A stretch of DNA of 64,000 bases from Eurosta solidaginis (lineage: Eukaryota > Arthropoda > Insecta > Diptera > Tephritidae): assembly GCF_040869045.1 (NCBI RefSeq), contig NC_090319.1, positions 239,375,832-239,439,831 of the forward strand. The letters are read 5' to 3'. A model generated the notes under the pieces. It did not search any database. It was not told where the DNA came from and worked only from the letters and a program-made list of their open reading frames with translations. A program made the translations under genes and the position numbers. Of this stretch, positions 42,741 to 54,280 are shown piece after piece. Within the stretch, counting starts at the first letter, position 1, and each line of letters opens with the position of its first letter.

Positions 42741-42993
42741 GGTTTAGAGTGTTCGAAGCCCCCTTCAGCCTCTTGTAAATGTTGTGCCGGGTGTTACTCT
42801 GTGCGACTCACAGCACCATCTGGCTGTTGGTCCTCTTCTAACACCTTCGTGATGACGTCGGCTACCTCCAACTGTCTTTTTTCCCTTATGCTTTTGAGGT
42901 CCTTTTCCACTTCGCCCACTTCTACCGTGTTAGGATCTTTACCAAAGGATATTTTTCCAAGCTGCGTGTACAATATATCCTACGCCTGCTTGT

Positions 42994-44182
42994 TTATTTG
43001 GAATATGTAGAACTGACCTTCCTCCGTAGGCCGAGATACAGTAAGTACCTTCCAATCCTGTGTATGTTTGGATTCTCATCCTGCAGAAGTCGCAGTGTAT
43101 CCTCCGACTTCATCACGCATGGTATCCATTCCTTAATATTTGGTACCGTGGGGATTTGCGCTTTATCCACCAACTCAAACCGCGCGTTCGTGCCTTGCCT
43201 TTGGAGGTTTGGAACCACTTCCTCCAGCCACCGCAAGCTCGCGATGTTGTCGCACGCTATCATCTTCATACCATTATACCATACCCCCGATTCAAAGGTT
43301 GGAAGGGGCTTACTTGGTTGTTCCCGCATCATCTTAAGCGTTAAGCTAATAAGCTCCCTTTCTACAGATCTCCACCTTTCACTAGTCATCTGTCCGAAAG
43401 GACTGCTACGATCAACCAGCGCCACAGTCAGTGACTGCTTTGCCACATCACTCATCTTCTCGGGAAAAACCGGCGTCTTAGTGTTAACGCCTTTTGCACC
43501 TCCGAGAAAGCCGGAGTCTTAGATTTATCTCCCTTTAGGACCTCCGAGAAAGCCGGAGTCTTAGCGTTATCTGCCTTTGGCTTATCTTCTACTTCCATAT
43601 TTGGAACTTCCCTCTGACTCGCAGCTTTCGAGGCACTTGCTACCTCGCTATTGGGGCCCATCTGCCTTACAGCTTTGGGCCTACTTGTCTTGTCTATGCG
43701 ACTTCCCTGCCTCGCGGCTCTGGGACTGGGTCCTTTCTGCCTCTTGAAAGCAGGCTTGTCGCCTTCCGCCGAACGTTGACTCTTAATTCTGCCATACGAA
43801 GCTTCTTCCTCCTCGTACCGGTTGCAGAACCGAGGGTTTCTAGCAGCAAACCTTTTGAGCTGCCTTCGACCTATTTCTACCGCCTCATGGGCCCATTCCA
43901 AGCGCTCGATCTCCACTTGTGTTGAGTCGACCACTGCTCCCAGGCGTTGGAAAATTCTTAGTGCTGCACGGTAATGCGAGCGAGCTCTTTTAATTCCTCT
44001 GCTCCGTACTCTTCTACTCCATTTTCATTTGTGTGCTTTTCCAACACGGAGTTCATTGAACTAGCACTACTCTCGCTCCCCGAGTCCAACGCATCGCTCA
44101 ATGCGTATTTGTCGTCCTTGGCTAGCGACTCAATCCTCCTCTTATCATTCTCCTTATTACAATTTGGTAATGAGTTGTTCAT
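42994..44182 (-). pseudogene. LINE ORF1 with DUF4780-like domain
   Basis: Nucleic-acid-binding first protein of the LINE. ATG at 44182; an acidic Ser-rich start (SGSESSASSMNS), a Lys/Arg/Pro-rich middle with repeated KTPAFSEV units at 43490-43560, and a C-terminal domain (WYNGMKMIACDNIASLRWLEEVVPNL, IKEWIPCVMK, LLQDENPNI) of the DUF4780 type common in insect LINE ORF1 proteins. Three frames are used, with breaks near 43945 and 43452. At the second break the stop of one frame overlaps the ATG of the next (ATGA). Confidence 0.75.
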
Positions 44183-44360
44183 ATTGGTCGAACGACAAGG
44201 CGGGCTGAGCGGTCCAGGTATTATATACGGGGAAAGAACCGTGAGCCACAGCAGCGCCCCTTACTGTGATAAGGGCATCAATACTTCCCGAGGTGGCCCG
44301 GTATCCAAAGTATTACCGGAACTTGAATTTTTACTTAAATTTCTCTTATAAAAATATGTG

Positions 44361-45650
44361 CTCCAAAGTATTTTGATGTCACTTCTATCGGACTGAGCCA
44401 AATCGGACAGAAAAGTACGAGTTTTTTGAATATCTCAATTCTTGTGGCACCTAGCGTGAATTTCTTTTACTAAAGCGGTTTTTATTTCTATATTTCAAAT
44501 ATGTTTTCCAAATATGAGCCTAATCGGACACAAAATACGATTGTTTTTTTGAATATCTCGACCATTGCGCCACCTGAAGGCGATTTTTTCATATGTTGCT
44601 TTCTATTCATGTATGTAATATGTATGTGTTCCAAATATGGGCTATATCGGACCCCAAATACGATTTTTTTGACTATCTCGATCCTTGCGCCACCTGGCGG
44701 CAATTCTTTCATATGTCGGTTTCTATTCATGTATGTAATATGTGTTCCAAATATGAGCCAAGTCGGATCACAAATAAGATTTTTTTGATATCGATCCTTG
44801 TGCCACCTAGCGGCGATTTTTTCGTAGGGCGCTTTCTATTCATGTATGTGTTCCAAATATGAGCCAAATCAGACCAAAAATACCATACGATTTTTTTGAC
44901 TATATCGATCCTTGCGCCACCTGGCGGTGATTTTTTTCATAGGTCGCTTTCTATTCTTGTATGTATTATGTGTTTAAATATGAGCTAAATGGGATCAGAA
45001 ATACAATTTTTTTAATATCTCTATCCTTGCGCCACCAAGCGGCGATTTTTTTCATAGGTCGCTTTCTAATCATGTATGTATTATGTGTTCCAAATATGAG
45101 CTACATATATCGGACCACATATAAAATTTTTTGAATATTCGATCCCGGCGCCACCTAGCGGTGATTTTTTTCATAGGCCGTTTGCTATTCATGTATGTAT
45201 TATGTGTTCCAAATATGAGCTACATTTATCGGACCCAAATACGATTTTTTTACTATCTCAATCATTGCGCCACCTGGCGGTGATTTATTTTCATAGGTCG
45301 CTTTCTATTCATGTATGTATTATATATTCCAAATATGAGCCAAATCGGACCACAAATAAATTTTTTTTGAATATCTCGATACATGCGCCACCTAGCGGCG
45401 ATTTTTTTCATAGGTCGGTTTCTATTCATGTACATATGTATTATGTCTTCCAAATATGAGCCAAATCGTACCGCAAGTATGATTTTTTCGAATATTTTGG
45501 TCCATGCGCCACCTAGCGGCAATTTTTTTCATAGGTCACTTTCTATTCATGTATGTATCATGTGTTCCAAATATGAGCCAAATCGGACCACAAATACGAC
45601 TTTTTTAAATATTTCGATCCATGCGCCACCTATCGGAGGTTTTTTCTTAT
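44361..45650 (+). repeat. 118-bp tandem array, about ten units
   Basis: TCCAAATATGAGCC recurs near 44507, 44630, 44746, 44851, 44972, 45089, 45208, 45328, 45449 and 45566 (period 105-123, mostly 117-121). Each unit has GCGCCACCTAGCGGCGATTTTTT, CATAGGTCGCTTTCTATTCATG and AAATCGGACCACAAATACGA. Open frames within it (such as those with repeated FICRFLFMYV) are consequences of the repeat, not genes. Confidence 0.92.
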
Positions 45651-45752
45651 TATTGCATTGTCATTGGGTTCTGAACTATATTCCAAATTTGAAGCTTGTA
45701 GCTTATAGAGCTTTTATATCAGCTGGAAATTCTACTTTGGTTTTGTTACAAA

Positions 45753-46440
45753 CTACTCATCGCTTTTGTTGTTGTTGTTAACCAAGATGTCATTTCGTTT
45801 ATTTCGGAGTTTATCGTGTTTTGTTTCTTGTTTAGTTTTCAGTTTCCTTGTCAGTTTGTTGGCAACAATATCTTCTCTCATCATAAATTCTTCGAAGTCA
45901 TCATCGCTCATTTGGTTCTTCAGTTTTGTTCTTATATTTTCCCCCTGCTGTTGATGTCTTTTTAGTATGTTGTGTTTTTGTTGAATACGTAAGCTTCTAT
46001 CTAAACTTCTGTATATAACTATGTGTGTATCACGGTAAAATGAAAATAACTTATTACATCTAGTCGAATCTGTTATAAATTTTGGAATAAGTTTTACTTT
46101 CTGCATTTTAAAAGAAACTTAATACTAAATCTAATTTTCACAAATTTTTTTGATGTAATTTGATACTTATTTATCACTGCTGTTGCGTTTACATAGTTGT
46201 TCCTTATTTCTGCATATCCCATTTTGAAGTATTTGTTGCTTGTGTATGCTCACGGCCTGCCTTCCGTTTTTGTAAATATTAGTTTGGCGAGCTTTCTATT
46301 TCATAAGTTTTTTTTTTTTTGCCGGCTTGAGGTCTAATGATTTGGAAAATAAAACACAGATGTTTTAAATTTGTTTACCAATATATTTCTGTTATACGCG
46401 ATAACCGTCCTCAGAATTATAAATTATTAGCAGAGTACCC
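45753..46440 (-). mobile_element. Penelope-like element: terminal repeat and RT N-terminus
   Basis: On the minus strand, CTGAGGACGGTTATCG...ATAACAGAAATATATTGG...TTATTTTCCAAATCATTAGAC (46430-46315) matches the terminal repeat at 59285-59385. An ATG at 46106 opens a 117-codon frame with a basic helical region (RSLRIQQKHNILKRH, MSDDDFEEFMMRE, KLTRKLKTKQETKHDKLR) of the type found before the RT in Penelope proteins. The element is cut at about 45750 by the 118-bp array. RT itself is absent. Confidence 0.65.
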
Positions 46441-46945
46441 GACGTCGTTCGGGTATAAGTAAAAGCAGTACTATATAGACTAATATATTAGAATAATCCC
46501 AACCCCCATTTGTATGGGAGATGCCACGCCCCTTTTTCGCTATCTTCAATTTTTCCTGAGGGGGTAGGGATTAGTCTTATATACCTCCTCACCTAATTTC
46601 AGTCGTCTAGCTTTAATACTTTCAGATATATTGACAACCAAAAATTCCAGTTGTATGGGAGGGCCACGCCCCCTTTTTCGTTATACCCAGTTTTTCTGCA
46701 GGGGGTAGGGATTGGTCTCATATAACCACTCACCTAATTTCAGTCGTCTAGCCTTAATACTTTCAGATATATTGACTACGAAAAATTCCAGTTGTATGGG
46801 AGGTGCCACGCCCCCTTGTCGAAAACTTGTTTTATATAGCCTACCATAGATTGACGCACTCAATGTCGTGGCAAAATTTCGTTCGATTCCATTTTGCGGT
46901 TTTGGCTGCAAGTCCAAACATACATACAGACATACTTTCACAAAT
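46431..46945 (+). mobile_element. Non-coding repeat with ACCCGACGTCGTTCGGGT head and 141-bp units
   Basis: Begins AGCAGAGTACCCGACGTCGTTCGGGTATAAG (a GC-rich palindromic head), has three units starting TTGTATGGGAGRTGCCACGCCCC at 46510, 46650 and 46792 (period 140-142), and ends ...CAAACATACATACAGACATAC...AATATATAG. The ORFs through it are incidental. It separates two Penelope fragments of opposite orientation. Confidence 0.75.
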
Positions 46946-48045
46946 ATATAGTAGATTATTCTAAACGTCCCAAAAATATGATCATAATTACGGCTATGGG
47001 CTGTATAAGACGAATGATGAATATTACAGATGGCACTTACCATAATTACATAGAAAATGAAATAAAGATATTGTTAAAAGCCAATGATTTTCCTGATAAA
47101 ATTATAAAAACTCTTTTAAAAAGATATAAATCACGAAATAGTCAACATAGAGAGGAAAACCCGAAAATATTCAAGTCGGTAACTTATGTACCTAAATTAT
47201 CTGAGCGCCTATCAATATCTGACATCTATAATAAAGAAGATATTAAAATAGCACACAAACCTATGAGCACTTTAAAAAGTATGTTCAACCAAACTAAATC
47301 GAAAATACCGCAAATGGAAAAAAGCAACATTATTTATCAAATAACGACAAAGAATTGTGCAGCAAAGTATATGTTGGAACAACTAAATCTAAATTAAAGA
47401 CTCGATTAGCACTACATAAATCAGATTTTAAATATTAACCGTGTTTTTTTTACACGCGTATACGTTTCGTTGGCGCGTGAAAAAAACGCCTATCCTCGCT
47501 TAGATAATGCTTAGGAGACCCATCTAGCGGCAGTGGTTAAATAACTACAGCTACATCACAGGGTGTGCCGAAAAGCGGATACACAACCCTCTGATGGCCA
47601 TAGGGTATAACATATAGCTGAATCAGTTGTGATGAATTGCGGACACAAATAGAATACATAGAATTAGTGTAGAGGGTGAAACAGAGACACATATTTCAGT
47701 TACATCTGAGTATAATGCGTATTGAAATTTTGTAGGACAAATTTTATGCGCAGCAATTTCAGAGGTGTATTTAAAGTTTGTCGCTTGGCAGTCCATATAA
47801 AGTTTAAGTGTAAACGTATATAGAAGAATAAAAAAACACAGCTATTGTAATGATATAAATATAAATAACCAAAAAACCGCGCTTATGACTCATTGTGCAA
47901 CGAGAAAGCACTGCCCGAATTTCGATAAAACAAAAGTAGTTCAACAAGAACAAAAATATGGAAAGAGATTCACACTGGAAATGCTACATATGATGAACCA
48001 ATAAACAGATCCCGTATTAAAAAACGGGAGAGCAAAAAATTATAG
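46946..48045 (+). pseudogene. Penelope-like RT thumb and GIY-YIG endonuclease, split by an insertion
   Basis: 46979-47440 carries a thumb/linker (PKIFKSVTYVPKLSERLSI, KSMFNQTKSKIPQ) followed by the start of the nuclease, KSNIIYQI and, after a 2-base frameshift near 47372, a VGTTKSKLKTRL-LHKSD block equivalent to the GIY-YIG core of Penelope. About 430 bp of unrelated sequence interrupt it (47440-47865), and the protein resumes with ALMTHCATRKHCPNFDKTKVV and RFTLEMLHMMN, the conserved nuclease end. Damaged but its identity is clear from motif order. The nuclease half is what distinguishes Penelope-like from other RT elements. Confidence 0.75.
47440..47865. mobile_element. ~430-bp insertion within the Penelope nuclease
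   Basis: Defined only by interruption of the nuclease. It begins CCGTGTTTTTTTTACACGCGTATACG, is non-coding, and is flanked by similar TAAATATTAA / TAAATATAAATAA sequences that may be a target duplication. Family unknown. Confidence 0.45.
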
Positions 48046-48424
48046 TTAGCCGTTAAATAAATTTTCTCGGCGTGACGTCACGTTTTTGACAACATGTTTC
48101 ATTACTGACGCAGTGTTCCAATTATTCCAATCGGAGCATTTTGCTCCGCTCTTACCTCCTACTACATTTTTTACCTCAAAGATTTATTTGGGTCGAGTTG
48201 AAAACAAAATAGTATTACTACCGAATATTTTTTGGTTGAAGTTTTTATTGTATACGTATGAAAAGCTGATGGTTTACAAGTGACGATTGGAAGAAATGAC
48301 GTGAATTCATTGTTTGTGTCTTAAGACGTGTTTGTTCATATTTTACTAACAGTTTTTGTTGGGGGCACCAACCGGGGTCAAATTTCCTCCAACTGTCTCT
48401 CCCAACTCAGTGCAGGTTTTCTCT
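48046..48424. other. No gene recognised
   Basis: AT-rich sequence. GTGACGTCAC at 48073 is a perfect 10-bp palindrome (CRE-like), probably by chance. Confidence 0.35.
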
Positions 48425-49190
48425 TTCCTCTGTTTACAAACTGCTGGAGCTTATTCGTTCATCCGCACAACATGGCCTAGCTAGCGAAGCCTTTGGATTT
48501 TCAATCGCTGCACTATCGCCATGTCTACGTAAAGCTCATATAACTCATCATTATACCTCCTTCGACACTCGCCGTCGACATCATGAAAAGAACTATGAAC
48601 CTTCCGAAGAACTTTTCTCTCGAATACACCAAGCGCCATTTCATCTTCTCTCGACACCTTCCTCTCTCGATCATTCCGAGTCATATCTCACGACAAGTAT
48701 GATGAGTGACTTTTAGAGCGAGAATTTTGTTCGTCGAGAGAGGACTTTACTTTTCAATTGCCTAAAGAAGCACATGTTGGCAAGAGTTATTCTCCGTTTG
48801 ATTTCTAGGCCGACATTGTTTTTGCTTTTAATGCTGCTTCCCATATGAACGAAATCCTTCAAAGTCTCGAATTTATATCTGTTAATAATGGCGTAGCTAT
48901 AAATGCCACGATGACAGCAAGTACTTCATCTTGTCCAAATTTACTGCAAGACCAACTTTTTTTTGCTTCTTTAACTTCGCCTCCATGTTTGAACAGCCCG
49001 GCGGGTATCCCGTCATTACTTGGCACCTTGTGATTTTTAGCCGTGATATTGGATGCCGGGGAGTATTTTTCATCATTGGCGATTGGGGTATCGGGTTCGT
49101 CTTCCCCCACACTCTGTACGTCAGTTAACAGGTCGCCATTATCGTTCGTACAGGAATCTGCCCCGGTCGTGAAACCTTCTGTCATTAAAA
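48425..49190 (-). pseudogene. RTE/BovB-like LINE relic
   Basis: On the minus strand: GADSCTNDNGDLLTDVQSV (pre-RT), KVPSNDGIPAGLFKHGG (RT finger block), then a jump to ANMCFFRQLKSKVLSRRTK and MALGVFERKVLRKVHSS, RRYNDELYELY, RLKIQRLR-LGHVVRMNE, the C-terminal signature of RTE-type insect elements. The RT palm with YADD is deleted. Stops and frameshifts throughout; an old copy. Confidence 0.75.
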
Positions 49191-49577
49191 GAGCATGAAA
49201 TATGTACAGTAAACCGAAAACAATAATAATAATATTTTTTCGCGATAAATATCCGGGGAGACAGAATGGGGTGTGTTAATAGGAGCATTAATTGGTCATT
49301 CTACACGTTTTAGGCCGACTCCATGTGCATCTGATAACGCAGATAACCTTTTTGCAAAAACACAATCGAAAGGTTTGCCAAGCCACCAAATCAATTTGAT
49401 GTTAGTTGTTCGCCCGCTTTCAAAAAGGAAGAAAAAATATACCCCGAAAATTTATTTTTACTTGGGCGTAGTCGTTTCCTCAGGTAACTGTTTTAAATAC
49501 TCCGAACACTGGTAGCGAAACATGAGAAAAATGTAATAAATAAATCGAAAAATTTAAAAAGCGCTACGTCATCAAAC
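49191..49577. other. No gene recognised
   Basis: AT-rich sequence with one open 80-codon frame (49273-49515) lacking any recognisable motif. Confidence 0.35.
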
Positions 49578-50229
49578 TTTTTTTTAACACGCTTTTATTA
49601 GCTTGGCCTGTATCTATGTAACGGAATCTTTGAGCTTAATTTTCACAGGTTTCTAGAAGTCTGCTTAATTTGAAACTTTGCATACGTATCAAGGACCGAT
49701 GACAATGCATTAATGTGATGGTGTGGTGACATAAGGTCAACGGCCATAAGGTCAATTGGCTTTATTACCACTTTGAATGGCCATAAGTTTGATTGAAACT
49801 TTGCACACATATCAAGGCTCGATGACAATGCATTAATGTGATGGTACGGTGACATAAGGTCAACGGCCATAACGTTAATTGGCCTTATTACCACTTTGAA
49901 TGGCCATAAGTTTGATTGAAACTTTGCACATGTATCAAGGGTCGATGACAATACATTAATGTGATGATGTGGTGACATAAGGTCAACGGCCATAAGGTCA
50001 ATTGGCCTTATTACCACTTTGGATGGCCATAAGTTTGATTGAAACTTTGCACACGTATCAAGGCTCGATGACAATGCAATAATGTGATGGTGGGGTGACA
50101 TAAGGTTAACGGACATAAGGTCAGTTGAACTTATGACCACCACAAATGGCCAAAGATTTGAAACCTTGCACATAATTCGATAAACGCATTCCTTTATTAG
50201 TGATAGAAGTGGATGCATTTCACATCTAC
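49578..50229 (+). mobile_element. Non-coding element with AACACGCTTTTATTAGC head and 123-bp array
   Basis: TTTTTTTTAACACGCTTTTATTAGCTTGGCCTGTATC...GTAACGGAATCTTTGAGC at 49578-49640 leads into a tandem array. The same head recurs alone at 56905-56985 on the other side of the LINE nest, with an expanded TATCTATGTATC stretch. The 191-codon minus-strand ORF through it is a by-product of the 123-bp (41-codon) period. Confidence 0.75.
49672..50160. repeat. 123-bp tandem array, four units
   Basis: GAAACTTTGCACACGTATCAAGG recurs at 49672, 49795, 49918 and 50041, exactly 123 bp apart, with a fifth degraded start at 50160. Units contain GACATAAGGTCAACGGCCATAAGGTCAATTGGCC. Confidence 0.92.
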
Positions 50230-52880
50230 GAATCGCATTATCTTAGGCGATTTCAATGCCCATCACGATCTATGGTACTCAAACTTGCGGGCGGACAGTA
50301 GGGGTGAGATGTTGGCGGATCAAATAGAAGAAACGACGTTCTGCACAATAAACGGAGACGCCCCCACACGTATGTTAGGAAGCTGTCACAGTTCGCCAGA
50401 TATTTCAATCGTGAGCGCAGAACTCGTAAACTGCGTCAACTGGCAGCCGATGGTAACATTGGCATCCGACCACCTGCTTATACTTATTTGGCTCGAGCGT
50501 ACCGCCGACTTCATCGTCACCGAAAAACGCACTTTCATAAACTTCAGAAAAGGAAAGTGGGAAGAATATAAATCTTTTACAGACAACCGATTTGCTGCCC
50601 TCCCTATCCCGACTGATGCCCGCCAAGGGGAGCCTGCCTTCCGTAATGTCATTGAATCCGCCTCGGCACATTTCAATCCCGCCGGGAGAATTCCCGAAAT
50701 CCGGCCCACTTCCCGGCGGAGGCCCCAAACCTAGCGAGAGAACGTGACCTTATAAGACAGCTTGATCCAGGCGACCCCAAATAAGGGATATAAACCAACG
50801 CATCAGATTGCTTGTGGACGAACACAAGCGGGCGAAATGGGAGGAGCACCTAAGAGGTTGCAACCTCTCTACCGGTGTGGGTAAACTTTGGTCCACCGCA
50901 AAGTCCCTATCGAATCCGGCTAAGCACAAAGACAAAGTTTCCATCGCCTTTGGCGACAAAGTGCTGTCGGATGCGAAAAAATGCACGAGCGCTTTCTGCC
51001 GACAATATATAATGCATCCTACGGTCGACAAAGATAGACGGAGAGCCAATAGACACGCACATAAACACAAATTCAGCGTGTCACCAATCACCATCACCGC
51101 TAAAGAGGTTGAGGACGCAATTGGTCGCGCTAAACCATCCAAAGCAGTGGGCCCAGACGGCATAGCCATGCCGATGCTTAAAAGCCTAGGGAAAGAGGGT
51201 TTCAAATATTTAGCGCATGTCTTCAATCTGTCTCTTTCCACCTTTGTCATAACCGAGAAATGGAAAATGGCCAAGGTGGTCCCGCTACTAAAGCCTGGGA
51301 AACCAGCTAACATAGGAGAGTCGTATCGTCCCATATCTCTCCTATCGCCAGTAGCAAAGATGCTTGAAACCATTTTGCTCCCTTATTTCCAAGCAAATTT
51401 GCAGCTAGCCTCTCATCAGCATGGCTTCAGAAAACTCCATAGCACTACCACCGCGCTAAATGCCATTAGCACCCAGATAAATTGCGGTTTAAATCAATAC
51501 CGCCAATATAGAACAGTACTCGTAGCGCTAGACCTATCAAAAGTTTTTGATACGGTCAACAATGGCTCGCTACTGCAAGACCTGGAAGGGTCCCCATGTC
51601 TTACAAGGTGGACCGCAAATTATCTGGGTGGTCGGCAGGCATCGGTGCAATTTAGAAACGAAACATCAAAACCAAGGAGTATTAAACAAGGAGTGCCACA
51701 GGGTGGTGTCCTATCCTCACTTTTGTTTGATTTCTACATATCTAAGCTACCTTCACCACCGGAAGGAGTCACAATCATTTCCTACGCCGATGACTGCACA
51801 ATAATGGCCACTGGCCCAGGCCCAAAGATCGATGAGCTGTGCAATAAAATAAACGGCTACCTCCCGGATCTCTCCAGTTTTTTCGCCTCGCGAAACCTGG
51901 CATTATCACCGACTAAATCTTCCGCGACCTTATCTACAACATGGACGTCCCGAATGTCGACCATTTTGAACATCCACGTCGATGGAACTAGGCTACCGAC
52001 TGTCATACACCCCAAAATCTTCGGTGTGACGTTTGATTAGGATCTACATTTTGGTGAGCACGCAGCCGCAATTGTTCCGAGAATTCAGAGCCGTAACAAA
52101 ATCCTCAAATCCCTCGCTGGCAGTACCTGAGGAAAAGATAAAGAAACGCTCATGACTACATACAAAGCAATTAGCCAGCCGATTACGTGCTCCGCGTCAC
52201 CCATATGGTCGCCAAGCCTAAAAATTACCCACTGGAAGAAGCTACCGGCCTGCCAAAATACTGCTGTCAGAATTGCCACGGGCTGTCTTATTATGTCCCC
52301 AGAACGCCATCTGCATAGTGAGGCGAGAATACTCCCCATCAGGGAGAGAAATGAGATGCTGACCAAACAGTTCTTGTTAAATACCCAGAAACCTGAGCAT
52401 CCCAACAGACATCTGATTGACGAACCAGCACCGCCTAGGGGCTTAAGGAGTCATCTCCGTAAGCATTTTGAGGAAATACGGCACCTGAGAACCCAGCCGT
52501 ATGAAGCGAAAAAACACAAGCAGGTCCTTGGTGAACTCTATATACAGGCGTCGGACTTTATGCCGGGAATTGCCCGGTGAATCCAGTACTTAAAGAAAAG
52601 TATCCACAACTCGCGGAAGAGAAACGCATACTCCCCAGGGAAACGCGTGTCACTCTTGCTCAACTTCGTTCTGGATACTGTAACAGGTTAAAACTCTTAC
52701 ATATCCAGAATCAACCCCGACATACAAAATGTCTGCCGCGCTTGCAATGTGTCCCCACATGACACCAACCATCTCTTTAATTGTAATGTGTAACCAACGC
52801 CTCTAACACCCCTTTCGTTATGGTCCACCCCTGTTGAAACGGCAAGTTTCCTTGGACTCCCGTTAGAGGATACGATGAAA
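50230..52880 (+). pseudogene. LINE copy 2 ORF2 (endonuclease end, RT, C-terminal domain)
   Basis: Frames 50213-50734, 50808-52040, 52152-52580 and 52577-52760 read one protein: RIILGDFNAHHDLWYSN, SSPDISIVS, LASDHLLILI (endonuclease SDH), then AVGPDGIAMPMLK, SYRPISLLSPVAKM, HGFRKLHSTTTALN, LDLSKVFDTVNNGSL, GVPQGGVLSSLLFD and the catalytic SYADDCTIM near 51785. Breaks near 50735, 52038 (TAG), 52135 and 52700. This copy supplies the endonuclease-RT segment that copy 1 has lost. Confidence 0.9.
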
Positions 52881-52940
52881 ATTTGTGATATTGTTGTTGT
52901 TGTTGTAGCAATGCTCGCCCCACCTAATAGCCGCGATCGA

Positions 52941-54280
52941 TCACAAATTGTCATCAATATCCTCTAACGGGAGTCCAAGGAAACTTGCCGTTTCAACAGG
53001 GGTGGACCATAAGGAAATGGGTGTTAGTGGCGTTGGTTCCACATTACAATTGAAGAGATGGTTGGTGTCATGTGGGGACACGTTGCAAGCGGGACATACA
53101 TTTGGTATATCGGGGTTGATTCTGGATAGGTAAGAGTTTAACCTGTTACAGTATCCAGAACGAAGTTGAGCAAGAGTGACACGCGTTTCCCTGGGGAGTA
53201 TGCGTTCCTCTTCTGCAAGTTTTGTGTACTGTTCCCCGAGTATTGGATTCACCGAGCAATTCACCGCATAAAGGACCGACGCCTGTTTGTGGAGTTCACC
53301 AAGGACCTGCTTGTGTTTTTTCACTTCATACGGCTGGGATCTCAGGTGCCGTATTTCCTCAAAATGCTTACGGAGATGACTCCTTAAGCCCCTAGGAGGT
53401 GCTGGTTCATCAATCAGATGTCTGTTGGGATGCCCAGGTTTCTGGGTATTCAACAGGAACTGTTTGGTCAGCATCTCATTTCTCTCCCTGATGGGGAGTA
53501 TTCTCGCCTCATTATGCAGATGGTGTTCTGTGGACATAAGAAGACAGCCCGTGGCGATTCTGAGAGCAGTATTTTGGCAGGCCTGTAGTTTCTTCCAGTG
53601 GGTGTTTTTTAGGCTTGGTGACCATATGGGTGACGCGTAGCACGTAATCGGCTGGCTAATTGCTTTGTATGTAGTCATGAGCGTTTATTTACCTTTTCCC
53701 CAAGTACTTCCAGCGAGGGATTTGCGGATTTTGTTACGGCTCTGAATTCTCGGAACAATTGCGGCTGCGTGCTCACCAAAATTTAGACCCTGATCAAACG
53801 TCACACCCAAGATTTTGGGGTGTAGGACAGTCAGCAGCGTAGTGCCATCGACGTGGATGTTCAAAATGGTCGACATTTGGGGCGTCCATGTTGTAAATAA
53901 GGTCGCGGAAGATTTAGTCGGTGATAATGCCAGGTTTCGCGAGGCGAAAAAACTGGAGAGATCAGGGAGGTAGCCGTTTATTTTATTGCATAGCGCATCG
54001 ATCTTTGGGCCTGGGCCTGTGGCCATTATTGTGCAGTCATCGGCGTAGGAAACGATTGTGACTCCTTCCGGTGGTGAAGGTAGCTTAGATATGTATAAAT
54101 TAAACAAAAGTGGGGATAGGACACCACCCCGTGGTACCCCTTGTTTAATTCTCCTTGGTTTTGATGCTTCGTTTCTAAATTGCACCGATGCCTGCCTACC
54201 ACCCAGATAATTTGCGGTCCACCTTTTAAGACATGGGGGTAGGGTAGACCCTTCCAGGTCCTGCAGTAACGCGCCATGTC
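52941..54280 (-). pseudogene. LINE copy 3 ORF2: RT palm to C-terminal Cys/His domain
   Basis: Continues after the frameshift: GVPRGGVLSPLLFN (Gln to Arg in the PQG block), the catalytic SYADDCTIMATG near 54045, LALSPTKSSATLF, then a stop at 53685 and the rest in the same frame: QPITCYASPIWSPS, LRIATGCLLMS, RETRVTLAQLRSGYCNRL and CPACNVSPHDTNHLFNC, ending at 52941. Two point lesions separate it from an intact reading. Confidence 0.9.

Larger units (their letters stand above)
41536..44230 (-). mobile_element. R1/jockey-like LINE lacking its RT and 3' end
   Basis: Read on the minus strand: ORF1 (44182 to about 42994), then an APE endonuclease (42740 to about 42100) and the endonuclease-RT linker to 41536, where the element stops. 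LINEs normally lose the 5' end, not the 3' end; here the RT half was removed by a later event, next to the 115-bp direct repeats. Fragments of the same family lie at 25.3 and 32.7-33.2 kb. Confidence 0.85.

Noticed and set aside
44488..45781. ORFs with repeated FICRFLFMYV or MNRNRHMKK units
   Set aside because: Chance frames through the 118-bp non-coding array; they break when unit length changes.
48073..48082. CRE-like site GTGACGTCAC
   Set aside because: A single 10-bp palindrome with no associated gene; likely chance.
49643..50218. Minus-strand ORF of 191 codons with repeated VDLMSPHHHINALSS units
   Set aside because: A 123-bp tandem array is divisible by three, so an open frame repeats 41 residues per unit; it reflects the array, not a gene.
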